The notes below the pieces were generated by a model. The model was not told the origin of the DNA and made no database searches. It worked only from the letters and a program-made list of their open reading frames with translations. A DNA stretch of 64,000 bases from Onthovicinus sp900555545 (lineage in GTDB: Bacteria; Bacillota; Clostridia; Oscillospirales; Acutalibacteraceae). Positions 1-9,525 of this stretch are shown piece after piece. Numbering within the stretch: the first letter of the stretch is position 1; each line of letters opens with the position of its first letter. The position numbers were made by a program, and so were the translations under genes. The stretch lies in NCBI GenBank assembly GCA_949296915.1, contig CASFPX010000004.1, positions 1 through 64,000 of the forward strand. Reading direction: 5' to 3'.

Positions 1-27
1 ATTCCTTTTCTTCCTGACATGTAATTA

Positions 28-66
28 CCCCCTGACGTAGTTATTATCCTACATCAGGGGGCTTTT
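28..66 (+). terminator. Rho-independent terminator of a gene left of the window
   Basis: A 13-bp stem (positions 28-40 with 49-61, one mismatch) and an 8-nt loop are followed on the plus strand by GCTTTTTG. It should end a plus-strand transcript that starts outside the window. On the minus strand no T-run follows, so it does not clearly serve the ABC ATPase gene that reads toward it. Confidence 0.7.
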
Positions 67-119
67 TGTCTATTGTCCGTTTTTACTGGTTCGGTTCAAG
101 CAGGGCGGCCTTTTCTATT

Positions 120-821
120 TCAGTTTTGTCCGCCGGAATCATCGGCTGAATCAGAGACAATCCGACCATCCTGAATCCTGATGACGCGCTTCGCCTGCGC
201 GGCGATGGAGTTGTCGTGCGTGATCAGGATCACGGTACGTCCCTCATTGTTGAGCTCCTTGAGGATCCGCATGACCTCCTCGCCGGAGTGGGTATCCAAG
301 TTACCGGTTGGCTCATCCGCCAGGATGATCGGTGGGCGCGCCGCAACGGCGCGTGCAATGGCAACACGCTGCTGCTGGCCGCCGGACATCTCCGCCGGGC
401 GGTGATTCTTGCGGTGACCAATTCCGACGCGCTCAAGTGCCGCATCGGACAGCTCATGCCGCTGGGCGGCCGGCATTCCACGGTAGACAAGCGGGAGTTC
501 CACATTGCCGCTGGCCGTCAGACTGGGGATCAGGTTAAAGCCCTGAAAAATAAAGCCAATCTCCTTATTGCGGATCTCGGAGAGCTCATTATCCGTCAGC
601 TTGGAAACCTCCTTGCCCTCCAAATAGTATTCCCCGCTGGTGGGAGAATCGAGCAGGCCGAGCATATTCATAAAGGTGGACTTACCGGAGCCGGACTGGC
701 CAATGATCGCCACAAACTCCCCACGGTCGATGGTGAGGGAGACACCGTCCAAGGCATGGACCTCGTTCTCGCCGGGATTGTAGATTTTATATAGATTGCG
801 CGCGTCAATCAAATGCTCCAT
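120..821 (-). CDS. ABC transporter ATP-binding protein, MacB/LolD type
   Basis: This 233-residue ATPase would power an FtsX-type permease of the MacB/LolD class, whose members move peptides, antibiotics or lipoproteins. Walker A is GQSGSGKST near residue 41, the signature is SGGQQQR near 145 and Walker B is ILADEPTGNLD near 165. I start it at the ATG at 821, preceded by GAGGCGG; that motif lies inside the longer reading frame that begins at 839. No permease follows: only 119 bases remain to the window edge and they contain a plus-strand terminator. It lies downstream of a two-component pair on the same strand, which may control it. The substrate cannot be told. Confidence 0.88.
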   Translation of the reverse strand: MEHLIDARNLYKIYNPGENEVHALDGVSLTIDRGEFVAIIGQSGSGKSTFMNMLGLLDSPTSGEYYLEGKEVSKLTDNELSEIRNKEIGFIFQGFNLIPSLTASGNVELPLVYRGMPAAQRHELSDAALERVGIGHRKNHRPAEMSGGQQQRVAIARAVAARPPIILADEPTGNLDTHSGEEVMRILKELNNEGRTVILITHDNSIAAQAKRVIRIQDGRIVSDSADDSGGQN

Positions 822-946
822 GTGGAAACACCGCCTCATCTTGATCTATTGTTAACCATGATAGCCCTGGAAATACGGAAAGTCAAGATAGAATTTGTTA
901 ATAAATTATTTAGGTTTTCGAAATGATTCAATTTTATCTAATACGC

Positions 947-2026
947 TTATTCCGCCGAATGCAGCCGAACGGTAAAGACCGACCCTGAGCCCAGTGTACT
1001 GTCCACTGTGACCGTGCCGCCCACCAGATCCATAATCTGCCGGACCATGGCCAGGCCAAGCCCGTTCCCCTGCACAGCACGCGAAGATTCCGCCTGATAA
1101 AACTTTTCAAAAATCCGGTTTATATCCTGCGGGCTGATCCCGCACCCGGTGTCGGCCACCCGGACCAAAACATCTCGGCCCTCCCGTTTCGCGCCCAGAT
1201 AGACGGAACCGCCCCGGGAGGTAAATTTGAGGGCGTTAGAGATCAAATTATTCCAGACGATATCCAGTAATTTTTCGTCGGTGTCCACTGTGATACTCTG
1301 ATCCAAATCCACATCCAGTTCAATCCCCTTCTCCTCCCAGATCTGCTCAAAGCCAACGGCACATCGGCTGAGCTGTTCGCTGAGATTATAGCGCCTGGGG
1401 CTGGGCACGATCTTTTGATTTTCCAGGCGGCTGAGCTGCAAAATATTGGTGACAAGAACCGTGAGCCGCTCAGACGCGGCGGCAATCCGCTGTGCATACA
1501 GCTGCCGCTCTGCCTGAGTCAGATCGTCTTCCTGCAGGATCGCGGCATAATTTTGGATGACGGAGAGCGGTGTTTTCAGCTCGTGCGACACATTGGATAC
1601 AAAATCATTTTTCAGGATCTCCGTACTGGCCAGTTCCGCGGCCATGGCGTTAAAATCCTCATACAGCACTTCGAACTCATCTTTTTTGCCGTCATGGCGG
1701 TAAGGTGGGATCCTTACGGTAAAATCGCCCTGCGCCACCCGGCGGGCCGCATCGCTGAGCCGCCGGACCGGCCGCATGATATAGTGCCGGCGAATCAGTA
1801 CCATCATCGCCATCACCAGAACCGCGAGGATCATGAGATACGTCAGAATGGACAGGATTACAAAAATATCGTCAATGTCCTGCCCCGTTCGGTTTTGTCC
1901 CCTGTAAATCAGGATGCTGGTGCCGCACGAAAAGAGAATCATCAGAAAAATTGCACAATAGTAGCGAAAAGTAAAAACTTTCGCGTTGATGCGGGGATCC
2001 CTGGCCCGTTTGCGCGTTGTTTTCAT
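947..2026 (-). CDS. Sensor histidine kinase, two TM segments, HAMP
   Basis: A 359-residue membrane sensor kinase. Two TM segments (about residues 22-42 and 54-78) bracket only a dozen or so outside residues, so it probably senses something in or near the membrane. A HAMP linker follows (79-131), then a HisKA domain with the phosphoacceptor His148 in SHELKTPL, and an HATPase domain with N-box NLISNALKF, G1 DTGCGIS and G2 GNGLGLAM. Its start overlaps the end of the response regulator gene by 4 bases, so the two are translationally coupled. It would phosphorylate that regulator; a nearby ABC ATPase gene is a possible target. Confidence 0.93.
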   Translation of the reverse strand: MKTTRKRARDPRINAKVFTFRYYCAIFLMILFSCGTSILIYRGQNRTGQDIDDIFVILSILTYLMILAVLVMAMMVLIRRHYIMRPVRRLSDAARRVAQGDFTVRIPPYRHDGKKDEFEVLYEDFNAMAAELASTEILKNDFVSNVSHELKTPLSVIQNYAAILQEDDLTQAERQLYAQRIAAASERLTVLVTNILQLSRLENQKIVPSPRRYNLSEQLSRCAVGFEQIWEEKGIELDVDLDQSITVDTDEKLLDIVWNNLISNALKFTSRGGSVYLGAKREGRDVLVRVADTGCGISPQDINRIFEKFYQAESSRAVQGNGLGLAMVRQIMDLVGGTVTVDSTLGSGSVFTVRLHSAE

Positions 2027-2694
2027 GACAGCACCGCCTTATACCCCATTCCGCGTACCGTGACGATCTTAAACGAGGTGCAGTTCGCCAACTTGGTGCG
2101 CAGATTCGCGATAAATACATCCACCGTGCGCAGGCCGCTCTCACTCTCCACGCCGGAGAATTCATCCAGCAGCTGGCTGCGGGTAAAAATCCGTTTGGGA
2201 TAGGACAGCAGCTTGAACAGGATCTGAAATTCCCGCGGCGTAAGTTCCACCGGTTCGCCCTCCAGCGTAGCGGAGAGCTCATCTTCATTGAGCACCAGAT
2301 CGCCCACCACCAGCTTTTTTTCCGCGGCGATGTTCGCCCGGCGCAGCAGTGCCTCCACGTGTAAAACCAGCTCTTTCAGATCAATTGGCTTGACCATATA
2401 GTCATCTATCCCCAGATGATATCCCAGCTCCTTTGCCGTAAAATCATCCCGTGCCGTCATAAACAGGATGGGGAGGTTCCGATCCTGCTCCCGGATCGCT
2501 TTGGCAAAGGCAAACCCATCCATACCCGGCATCATGATATCGGAGATCACCATATCATAGGGACCGGCATATAAGAGTTCCATCGCCTCCCCCGCAGAAA
2601 AACATCCGTACGCCTGATATCCATATGAATTCAGATGGCGGCAGACGATCAGATTCAGGTCCCGGTCATCCTCCACGACTAAAATGCGGATCAT
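2023..2694 (-). CDS. Response regulator, OmpR/PhoB family
   Basis: A 223-residue transcription factor. The N-terminal receiver domain has the acidic pocket EDD at residues 8-10, phosphoacceptor Asp52 in ISDIMMPGMDG, and the conserved lysine in the YMVKPID segment. The C-terminal half is an OmpR-type winged helix (ELTPREFQIL, RSQLLDE, RTVDVFIANLRTKL, TVRGMGYK). It is the first gene of the pair and overlaps the kinase gene by 4 bases. Targets are not shown by the sequence. Confidence 0.95.
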   Translation of the reverse strand: MIRILVVEDDRDLNLIVCRHLNSYGYQAYGCFSAGEAMELLYAGPYDMVISDIMMPGMDGFAFAKAIREQDRNLPILFMTARDDFTAKELGYHLGIDDYMVKPIDLKELVLHVEALLRRANIAAEKKLVVGDLVLNEDELSATLEGEPVELTPREFQILFKLLSYPKRIFTRSQLLDEFSGVESESGLRTVDVFIANLRTKLANCTSFKIVTVRGMGYKAVLS

Positions 2695-2732
2695 TCCAAT
2701 CCCTCCACACGCAATATGCTGCTTTTATTCTA

Positions 2733-3767
2733 TCACAAAGCCATCTGTTTTTCACCCCGAAACGCGCGTTTTTGCTCCCGGCTATTCAACAGCCAATCCG
2801 TCATATCGCGGACTGTCTCTTCCACCGCGCGTGGATGGTAGCCCAACTCCCGCTGTGCCTTTTCATGGGAGAAATTGGCGTTGCTTGTGACGGTGTGCAG
2901 AGAATAGCGCGTGTAGAGCGGCCGCTTGCCGCGGCATTTGGCCACCCATTCAATGGCCGGTGCGGCCAATCTGGCCAGGGGGAGCGGAAGTGCGGGAATC
3001 GCCTTTTTTCCGCAGCGACGTCCGACTTTTTCAAGCAGATCTCGGATGGAGCAGTACGACCCGTTGAGGATATAGCATTCGCCAGTCCTCCCCTTTTCCG
3101 CTGCGAGCAGACAGCCCGCCGCAACATCTCGCACATCCACAAAGTCATAGCCGCCCTTCACACACGCCGGCAGCTTGCCGTCCATATAGCTGGCGGTCAT
3201 CTGAAGCAAGTGGTTGCGCCCACTGTCATACGGGCCAATGATTCCCGAGGGATGGACGATCACCGCAGGGAACCCGTCCGCCGCCGCATCAAGAACCGCC
3301 TGTGCCGCCTCTGCCTTCGTCTTGGCATAACCACCCACCACCCGATCCGGTGAAAAGGAACCGACCTCGCGGATCGTCTCCCCGTGCGGGAGCTCCGGAA
3401 TGGCGTGAACCGAGCTGACATATACAAAACGGCTCACTTGATATTCCCGGCTGATTCGGATCATGTTTTTTACACCGTTTACATTGACGTTGTACATCTG
3501 CGGGGAGATTCCCTGTGCAATGCTGATAATCGCGGCCGTGTGGATGACAATCTTTTCCATGTCCTCCGCCCCGCGGAACAGTGGTTTCAAGCTCTCAGGC
3601 TGGCACACATCCCCATATACGTAGCGGACATGCTTCACATCCGCCGCCGGTTTTTCACCGGGCAGCAGCAGGCCGTACAACTCGGCGCCCGAATCCTGCA
3701 ACGCCCGGAGAATCGTACTCCCCAAATGCCCTGCAGCCCCTGTGATGATATACCTTGTTTTCGTCAT
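2733..3767 (-). CDS. NAD(P)-dependent epimerase/dehydratase family protein (extended SDR)
   Basis: A 344-residue extended short-chain dehydrogenase. The Rossmann nucleotide-binding motif GAAGHLG is close to the N-terminus and the catalytic YxxxK is visible as YAKTK near residue 150, with an upstream SSVHAI segment providing the serine. The family includes sugar-nucleotide epimerases, dihydroflavonol reductase-like and 3-beta-hydroxysteroid dehydrogenase-like enzymes; the substrate is not evident. I use the ATG at 3767, preceded by GGGGGC, rather than a TTG five codons upstream. It stands alone, upstream of the two-component genes with a gap of about 38 bases, so it could be co-transcribed with them. 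Confidence 0.85.
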   Translation of the reverse strand: MTKTRYIITGAAGHLGSTILRALQDSGAELYGLLLPGEKPAADVKHVRYVYGDVCQPESLKPLFRGAEDMEKIVIHTAAIISIAQGISPQMYNVNVNGVKNMIRISREYQVSRFVYVSSVHAIPELPHGETIREVGSFSPDRVVGGYAKTKAEAAQAVLDAAADGFPAVIVHPSGIIGPYDSGRNHLLQMTASYMDGKLPACVKGGYDFVDVRDVAAGCLLAAEKGRTGECYILNGSYCSIRDLLEKVGRRCGKKAIPALPLPLARLAAPAIEWVAKCRGKRPLYTRYSLHTVTSNANFSHEKAQRELGYHPRAVEETVRDMTDWLLNSREQKRAFRGEKQMAL

Positions 3768-3894
3768 AACGATTGCCCCCAAATAACTGATTTTTACCAG
3801 ACTCGCTGTGTCTGTCTCTGTTTAACAGGATACGGGAGCATTGTTTTTTGAAATTAAATCGAATATTAATCGAATGTTAAACGTGACGATGACA

Positions 3895-3926
3895 GAAAAA
3901 ATCCCCACACACAACGTATGGGGGAT
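3895..3926 (-). terminator. Terminator of the 3964-5544 membrane protein gene
   Basis: On the minus strand ATCCCCCATAC pairs imperfectly with GTGTGTGGGGAT and is followed by TTTTTTC. It lies 38 bases past the stop codon. Confidence 0.65.
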
Positions 3927-3963
3927 CTCCTGTATGGGCGTATTCACAGAATGGACCCTGCCT

Positions 3964-5544
3964 TTATACTTCCACGATCGTTACCTGCGTACCCGCTGTT
4001 TCGACCGTCTCGTCGGGCGGCGTCTCATCGTCCCCAGTGCTTGGCATAAAATCCTGCCGGTTGAAGTGCTGACGGGTCCGGAAGGCGCGGCCGTCCCACC
4101 CGCCGGAGCTGTTGTAGTAGTCCGTGGCCGTCATCACTGGGTATTGCAGGAAATTTTGTTGGTGCGTGTAGTTCATAATGCTGGCGACGATCCCGTCCGG
4201 ATCTTCCGTATAGACGCCGTAGGAGATATAGCCGCGCTTGTTCTCCCCATCCTGCGGCAGGGAGAAGGAGGCTAGGATAGTATCCATGCCCGTGGAATTG
4301 CCAAAGAACTGGTCAATCTGTGAGGATAACCCCTCACTTTTCAGGGAGTGATAGGGCGACCAGTACGGCACGCCCTCCCGGTCGCACAGGAGAATGCCGG
4401 TAGGCTCCCCCTCTGGGCGGAACCCCCGGAGCTGGTAGGCGGGATGGATGCAGAGATTCTCTGTGCCGTATGATCCGGGATCGACGGCCCAGCGGAAGTG
4501 GTGGAACAGCCGCCAGTGCGCGCCCTCCCCAGGCAGCAGCACCGCAACGCAGGTGGCGTGCATCTCATGGACATCGTAGACCGTCGTGCTTTGAATGGTA
4601 TTCCCGCTATGGGTTGTGACGGTGCGCCCGGAGTTAAAGGCGAGATCTTCCGACTGCGCATAGACCTCCTGCGCGCTGGAGCACGCGAGAATATCTGAGT
4701 CGGTTAGATCGGCCAACACATCCGCTGGAAATCCCAGTTCCAGCAGCTCCTCCCGGACGCTCGACACCGCCGGATCATCCGAGGACGTCTTTGCCTGCCA
4801 CACCATGGTATAGCTGTGGCAGAAGAGATACCCGCACGCGATCCCCACGGCCAGAATCCCCGCAATGATGGACGAGACCCCCCAGTCCGGCACGCGGACC
4901 GGCGCAGTGCGGATATCATACCCCGCCTCATCCAGCTGGCGGGAGAGTTTGAACAAATTGCGCAGGATAAAAATGTACGCCACCACCATGACAATGGCCA
5001 GTACCAGCGGATCAAACGGCAGCATGGCGAGTACCATGACGAACAGATACCAGATCACCAGCGCGCCCGCACTGCGCGCCCGATCCGGTAACCCGGCCTT
5101 CCGCAGCACCGCCTTGATCCCACGCCACAGGCAGAAATATACGGCCAGGCAGAGCGCACTGGTGAATCCGGCTAAAATATAGGATACGGGAGGCTGCTCT
5201 ATCGCCGTGTGGAACAGAGTGGCATTGAGGATCAGCACGGCGGAAAAATAGGCGCACCGGACTGCGGTGAGCACATAGCATGCGCGGAACCATCCGTTCT
5301 CCCGGCGCAGGGAGCGGAAGCCCAGCACCATTAGCACCATACCGATCGCCGGAAGAACATAGTTGAGGCAGAGAAAGTTCAGGGTCAGTGTAGTCAGTGC
5401 CAGCCCCACCAGAATCCGTTTGACCGCCCGCCGCCAGGGCGTCACCGCCCGGACGATTTCCTCCGGAGGGACCTCCGGCAGGCTTTTCTGCAGTATGGCG
5501 TCAAATTCCGTGAATGTATTCTCCTTGGGATCGTGGTCACGCAT
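3964..5544 (-). CDS. Polytopic membrane protein of unknown function, partner of the ECF sigma factor
   Basis: A 526-residue protein whose first ~35 residues are soluble and acidic (starting MRDHDPKENTF), followed by several TM segments to about residue 260 and then a largely soluble C-terminal half of about 270 residues. The ATG at 5544 overlaps the end of the sigma factor gene by 8 bases, and GGGAGGTGAGGAGC just upstream is a strong ribosome site; the longer frame to 5610 runs into the sigma gene. Such tight coupling to an ECF sigma gene is typical of anti-sigma or signal-sensing membrane proteins, but I see no recognisable anti-sigma (zinc or RsiW-type) motif. Function inferred from position only. 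Confidence 0.8.
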   Translation of the reverse strand: MRDHDPKENTFTEFDAILQKSLPEVPPEEIVRAVTPWRRAVKRILVGLALTTLTLNFLCLNYVLPAIGMVLMVLGFRSLRRENGWFRACYVLTAVRCAYFSAVLILNATLFHTAIEQPPVSYILAGFTSALCLAVYFCLWRGIKAVLRKAGLPDRARSAGALVIWYLFVMVLAMLPFDPLVLAIVMVVAYIFILRNLFKLSRQLDEAGYDIRTAPVRVPDWGVSSIIAGILAVGIACGYLFCHSYTMVWQAKTSSDDPAVSSVREELLELGFPADVLADLTDSDILACSSAQEVYAQSEDLAFNSGRTVTTHSGNTIQSTTVYDVHEMHATCVAVLLPGEGAHWRLFHHFRWAVDPGSYGTENLCIHPAYQLRGFRPEGEPTGILLCDREGVPYWSPYHSLKSEGLSSQIDQFFGNSTGMDTILASFSLPQDGENKRGYISYGVYTEDPDGIVASIMNYTHQQNFLQYPVMTATDYYNSSGGWDGRAFRTRQHFNRQDFMPSTGDDETPPDETVETAGTQVTIVEV

Positions 5545-6079
5545 GCTCCTCACCTCCCAGTTCCTTGCGCAGATGCTTTTTGATCCGGTAGAGCCGCCCT
5601 TCCACCGCACGCTCGGTCGTTCCCAGTTCGGCTGCGATCTGCGATGTAGACTGCAAGTAATAGTATTTTCGGAAAAACAGAGCTTGGTCCTTGGCGGAGA
5701 GTGTCCGAAGTGCGCGGTTCAACAAATCCCGTTGTTCTTTTTGCAGCGTGGACTCTTCCGGGGTTGGCGTAGGATCAGCCTGATCCGGACGAAGCTCTGT
5801 ATCGTCCGCATGGCGGCGGTTGTGGCGTGCGCGGTTGAGCGCGGCATTGCGTGTGAGAGCCGTCAGCCAGGTGCGCCACGATCCGCGCTCCGGGTCAAAG
5901 GTCTCGATCTTCTCCCACACGCGCATCGCCGCCTCGGAAAGGCAGTCCTCCCGATCACGCGGGTCGGGCAGGATCGGTGCAATGATATACCGCATCAGCG
6001 CTCCATCGTGCTCGAGCAGCGCCTTTGCACCGCGTTCATCGCGATCCCGAATCAGTGTGATAATCTCATTCTCTTGCAT
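5537..6079 (-). CDS. RNA polymerase ECF-type sigma factor
   Basis: A 180-residue sigma-70 family protein. Region 2 covers about residues 15-85 (DREDCLSEAAMRVWEKIETFD, then WRTWLTALTRNAALNRAR) and region 4 about 125-175 (LSAKDQALFFRKYYY, TSQIAAELGTTERAVEGRL). No long region 3 or N-terminal region 1.1 is present, as in ECF factors. The ATG at 6079 has GAGAGGG upstream; a longer reading frame adds 16 residues without a ribosome site. Its 3' end overlaps the following membrane protein gene by 8 bases, which suggests that the partner senses a signal and controls it. Confidence 0.93.
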   Translation of the reverse strand: MQENEIITLIRDRDERGAKALLEHDGALMRYIIAPILPDPRDREDCLSEAAMRVWEKIETFDPERGSWRTWLTALTRNAALNRARHNRRHADDTELRPDQADPTPTPEESTLQKEQRDLLNRALRTLSAKDQALFFRKYYYLQSTSQIAAELGTTERAVEGRLYRIKKHLRKELGGEEHA

Positions 6080-6161
6080 GCCGTCACCCTCTCTCCAAAG
6101 GAATGAACCTCCTACTCTATTATACACGCTTCGACGTCAAAACCCACGATTTATTTGACAG

Positions 6162-6213
6162 TTAAAAGCACCCCTCTGCCGGAGGAAACCATACCATCCG
6201 GCAGAAAGGTGCT
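6162..6213 (-). terminator. Terminator of the FtsX permease operon
   Basis: A long hairpin (AGCACC and TCTGCCGGA arms, 6167-6213) is followed on the minus strand by GCTTTTAAC. It sits 27 bases after the stop of the permease gene. Confidence 0.8.
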
Positions 6214-6239
6214 CTTTCTCACTGGTTATTCTTGCGCAC

Positions 6240-8819
6240 TCAGAACCGTGCGTTCTCGATGCTGTCGATCACCGGGCGTGAGAGGATCCACCTGCGCGGC
6301 CGCAGATAGGAGACCACCGCCATGACCATCAGCAGAACAAGCCCTGCGATCAGGTTCGGGAGCAGGGTGCGCAGCAGGATCGAGCTTGCGGAAAGGCCGT
6401 TCATTACGGTTAAAAACAACCCGATCCCGCCGCCCAACAGGATTCCGCCGGCAGCGCCCTCCAGACAGGGCAGCACGTTGCTCATCAACAGCAGGCGGCT
6501 CAGCTTTTTGCGGTCGAGGCCCACTGCGCGCATCAGCAGCAGGCTGTGCGCCGAGGATTTCACCTTAAGATCCATGGAGATCAGCAGCGCGATGAAGATT
6601 GTGACGGCGAACACCGCGATCATGGCAATATAGGGCAGCCGCACCTCCAGGGAGGTGTCCGCCTTCTCCTGATTCAGGCTGGTGAAGTCGCGGTAAAAGG
6701 TCATAAAGGACATCGCCTGTGCGCGGTCGAGTGAATCATAGACACTGGCCATGGCCTCCTCATCATTCGGGTCGCATGTGAGGGAGAGGCACACGTCGTC
6801 ATACCCTGCGCCGGGGTCGAGCTGCTGCATCAGGTCCGCGGACAGGATCAGCCCGCTCGGATAGTTCTGTAACAGCCGCTGGGAGGTGGCGGAGTTCCCC
6901 TCCCCGTACACTGCGCCCACCGTTGCGTGCAGGTACGTGATCTTCGGGATGCCGTAATCAAACCCGGCGTCTGTCTCCTGCTGCGTCGCCGTGGCCGGGA
7001 ACGCCGTCACGGCGATGGTGAGCGTATCCCCCACCTGGAAATCGGAGACAAGGGCGGCGACCTGTGCGCCGCTGTCAAAGGCCGCGCGGTCCAGCGCGCC
7101 GGACTGGCGGGCGTCCGCCATCTGTTCCAGCTGCTCATAGGGCATCCCTAAGACGGAATAGAGCAGCAGATCACTACCGGCGGGGAAGCCGAGGCTCTCC
7201 ATGAGTCCGCCGTTCTTGGAAGCGATCCGCTTGCCGAAGGTATCGTTCTGCGCGAGCTTCTGGACAGAGTCCGACTGCTGCTCGCCGGGCAGCAAGACCA
7301 CGTTCGCGCTGGACATATGACCGATGGATGCATAGTCGATGTGCAGGTTCGGGTTCTCCCGCAGCTCCTGATACGCATCTGCTGTCAGCCCCTTGTAGCG
7401 CGGCGTCTCCTGATAGAGCGAGTCGGCAGAGCTTCCCCCGTTGCGCAGGCCGAACCAGTAGTCCATATCCATCCGGCTCTGCTCCAGATCGTCGTAGCCA
7501 TAGGTGGCGTCGATCGCCAGCTCCGCATAGCTCGGGGCAAAGAGCAGCAGCGCCATGCACGCGCACGCCGTCAGGCGGATCACCCAGTCCTGTCCGCGAT
7601 GGGCCGGCGCGGTCTCCCGCCGCCAGACCTGGATAAAGGAATGGTTCCCCGCGGAGGCACGGGCGTGTTTTTTTCGCCGTCTGCCGCGATCCGGCTTCGC
7701 CTCCAGCGGCGCACCGCGGAAAGCACCGCGCAGGAAGAGGCCGTAGGTAGCCGATAGAATCACGATCCCCAGCACCACCGTAGTGAGGAACGGCAGCAGA
7801 TACAGATGATAGCGGAGCGTATACGTAAACTGGTTGAGCACTGCGGCTGTGGCGCAGAAAACGCCGATCCCGATCACAATCCCGGCCGCCACTGTGCACG
7901 CGGTGAGCACCAGCCCCTCCAACAGAACCATGCGGCAAACCTGCCGGCGGGAGCCGCCGGCACACCGGATCCGGGTGATAAAGCCGCGCTGTTCCTGCAG
8001 GGTGATCCGCACTGCGTGGCGGATGCCAATCACGGTAAGCGTTAAGAACACGGCGATCAGAACGCCGCTGACTACCCACAGGAGCATCTGCTGGCTGGTC
8101 ACACCGCGGTATTCCGCCCATGTATAATTGTTCCGCCAAAAGCGCGCATCTGTGTATATGATATTGGAGTTATCCGATCCCTGCATCATCACGTGCGCCA
8201 TGACAACCGGATCCTCCGAGGGGGCAGTGATAATATTGGGCTGGTCAGTCTGTATATCTCCCCCCCTCGGCCGGACGATTTCCATCCAGTCCGTCCGGAA
8301 GGAGGAAAGTACGCCGGTCAGCGTGTACGTCCGCTCCGACGTGCTCCCCGCCGCATCCGTCACCGGCACGGTGAACCGCGTTCCGGGCTGCAGGGGGATA
8401 TCAAGAAGATAGCAAACATCCTCCGCCACGGCAGCCTCGCCGGGCCGCTGCGGCAGGGCGCCGGAGAGCAACTCCGCGTTCAGGAGGTACTGCGTCTCCC
8501 CCTCCCAGTAGCCGACGCACGGCTGCTGGAGGGCTGAGGCGCGATCCGACTGTACATAGCCGGTGACAAACGATTTACCGGTGTGTTCCGATGCCGGGGT
8601 CAGCGTGCGCGCCTCCTCGGGATCGACATCCAGCCAGGCAGATTCCCAGTGGCCGTACGCCTGATAATACTGCTCCTGCGTCCAGTCGTTATAGGCCAGG
8701 AAAAACATTTGCAAGCTGAAGACCGCCGCCAGGAACACGGCCACACATGCGGACAGCGACGCAAACTGCCGCCAATGGCGCCGGAGATAGGCACGCGCCA
8801 GCTTCCATTCAGCACGCAT
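6240..8819 (-). CDS. ABC transporter permease with two FtsX domains
   Basis: An 859-residue permease. One TM segment near residues 18-40 is followed by a large outside domain, three TM segments at about 250-380 (first FtsX domain), a new TM near 415-432 with a second outside domain, and three TM segments at about 725-850 (second FtsX domain). This is the layout of large MacB/BceB-like export or antimicrobial-peptide systems. The start at 8819 is preceded by AGGCGG and lies inside the end of the ATPase gene (11-base overlap), so the two are coupled. The substrate is unknown. Confidence 0.9.
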   Translation of the reverse strand: MRAEWKLARAYLRRHWRQFASLSACVAVFLAAVFSLQMFFLAYNDWTQEQYYQAYGHWESAWLDVDPEEARTLTPASEHTGKSFVTGYVQSDRASALQQPCVGYWEGETQYLLNAELLSGALPQRPGEAAVAEDVCYLLDIPLQPGTRFTVPVTDAAGSTSERTYTLTGVLSSFRTDWMEIVRPRGGDIQTDQPNIITAPSEDPVVMAHVMMQGSDNSNIIYTDARFWRNNYTWAEYRGVTSQQMLLWVVSGVLIAVFLTLTVIGIRHAVRITLQEQRGFITRIRCAGGSRRQVCRMVLLEGLVLTACTVAAGIVIGIGVFCATAAVLNQFTYTLRYHLYLLPFLTTVVLGIVILSATYGLFLRGAFRGAPLEAKPDRGRRRKKHARASAGNHSFIQVWRRETAPAHRGQDWVIRLTACACMALLLFAPSYAELAIDATYGYDDLEQSRMDMDYWFGLRNGGSSADSLYQETPRYKGLTADAYQELRENPNLHIDYASIGHMSSANVVLLPGEQQSDSVQKLAQNDTFGKRIASKNGGLMESLGFPAGSDLLLYSVLGMPYEQLEQMADARQSGALDRAAFDSGAQVAALVSDFQVGDTLTIAVTAFPATATQQETDAGFDYGIPKITYLHATVGAVYGEGNSATSQRLLQNYPSGLILSADLMQQLDPGAGYDDVCLSLTCDPNDEEAMASVYDSLDRAQAMSFMTFYRDFTSLNQEKADTSLEVRLPYIAMIAVFAVTIFIALLISMDLKVKSSAHSLLLMRAVGLDRKKLSRLLLMSNVLPCLEGAAGGILLGGGIGLFLTVMNGLSASSILLRTLLPNLIAGLVLLMVMAVVSYLRPRRWILSRPVIDSIENARF

Positions 8820-9492
8820 ACAGATCACCGCCTACCTGACCATCCGCAATGGTGAGCACGCGCTGTGCCGTGGACGCCACCTCCCGGTCATGCGTGACGA
8901 GAACCAGGGCAATCTCACTCTCCTCCGAGACGTCGTGCAGCAATCGGACGACTTCCCGTCCCGTGGCGGAGTCGAGGTTGCCGGTGGGCTCATCGCACAG
9001 CAGCAACTCCGGCCGGGCGCTGAGCGCGCGGGCGATGGCCACCCGCTGCTGCTGGCCGCCGGAGAGCTCTCCGGGGTAGTGCGCCAGGCGGCCGCGCAGG
9101 CCGAGGCGGTCGATCACGGAATCGAGATAGTCCCGATCCGGCCTTTTGCCGTCGAGCAGGAGAGGCAGTTCAATATTCTCCCCCGCCGTGAGCTCCGGCA
9201 CCAGGTTGTAGTTCTGGAACACAAAACCCACATGCCTGCGGCGGAATTCGCTCAGCGCGCTGTCATCCAGCGCGCTGAGCTCCTTGCCCCGGAAGAGAAT
9301 CTGGCCTGAGGTGGGGGTGTCCAGCCCGCCGAGCAGGTGCAGCAGCGTCGACTTGCCCGAACCGCTCGCGCCGACGACGGCCACCGTTTCGCCCTCCATG
9401 ATTTTCAGGTCGCACGGCAGCAGGGCGTGCACCGCGTTTTCCCCCGTACCGTAGGTCTTGCAAAGCTGTCGTGTGCGAATTAAACCGGCCAT
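8809..9492 (-). CDS. ABC transporter ATP-binding protein, MacB/LolD type
   Basis: A 227-residue ATPase with Walker A GASGSGKST near residue 40, signature LSGGQQQR near 142 and Walker B LLLCDEPTGNLDS near 162. It is the partner of the FtsX permease immediately downstream (11-base overlap). I use the ATG at 9492 with GAGAGAGGAAGAG upstream; the longer frame to 9525 adds residues that look like the leader. It is similar in type to the orphan ATPase at 120-821 but clearly a different sequence. Confidence 0.93.
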   Translation of the reverse strand: MAGLIRTRQLCKTYGTGENAVHALLPCDLKIMEGETVAVVGASGSGKSTLLHLLGGLDTPTSGQILFRGKELSALDDSALSEFRRRHVGFVFQNYNLVPELTAGENIELPLLLDGKRPDRDYLDSVIDRLGLRGRLAHYPGELSGGQQQRVAIARALSARPELLLCDEPTGNLDSATGREVVRLLHDVSEESEIALVLVTHDREVASTAQRVLTIADGQVGGDLYAC

Positions 9493-9525
9493 AAATTCTT
9501 CTCTTCCTCTCTCCCAAATGGTCAT

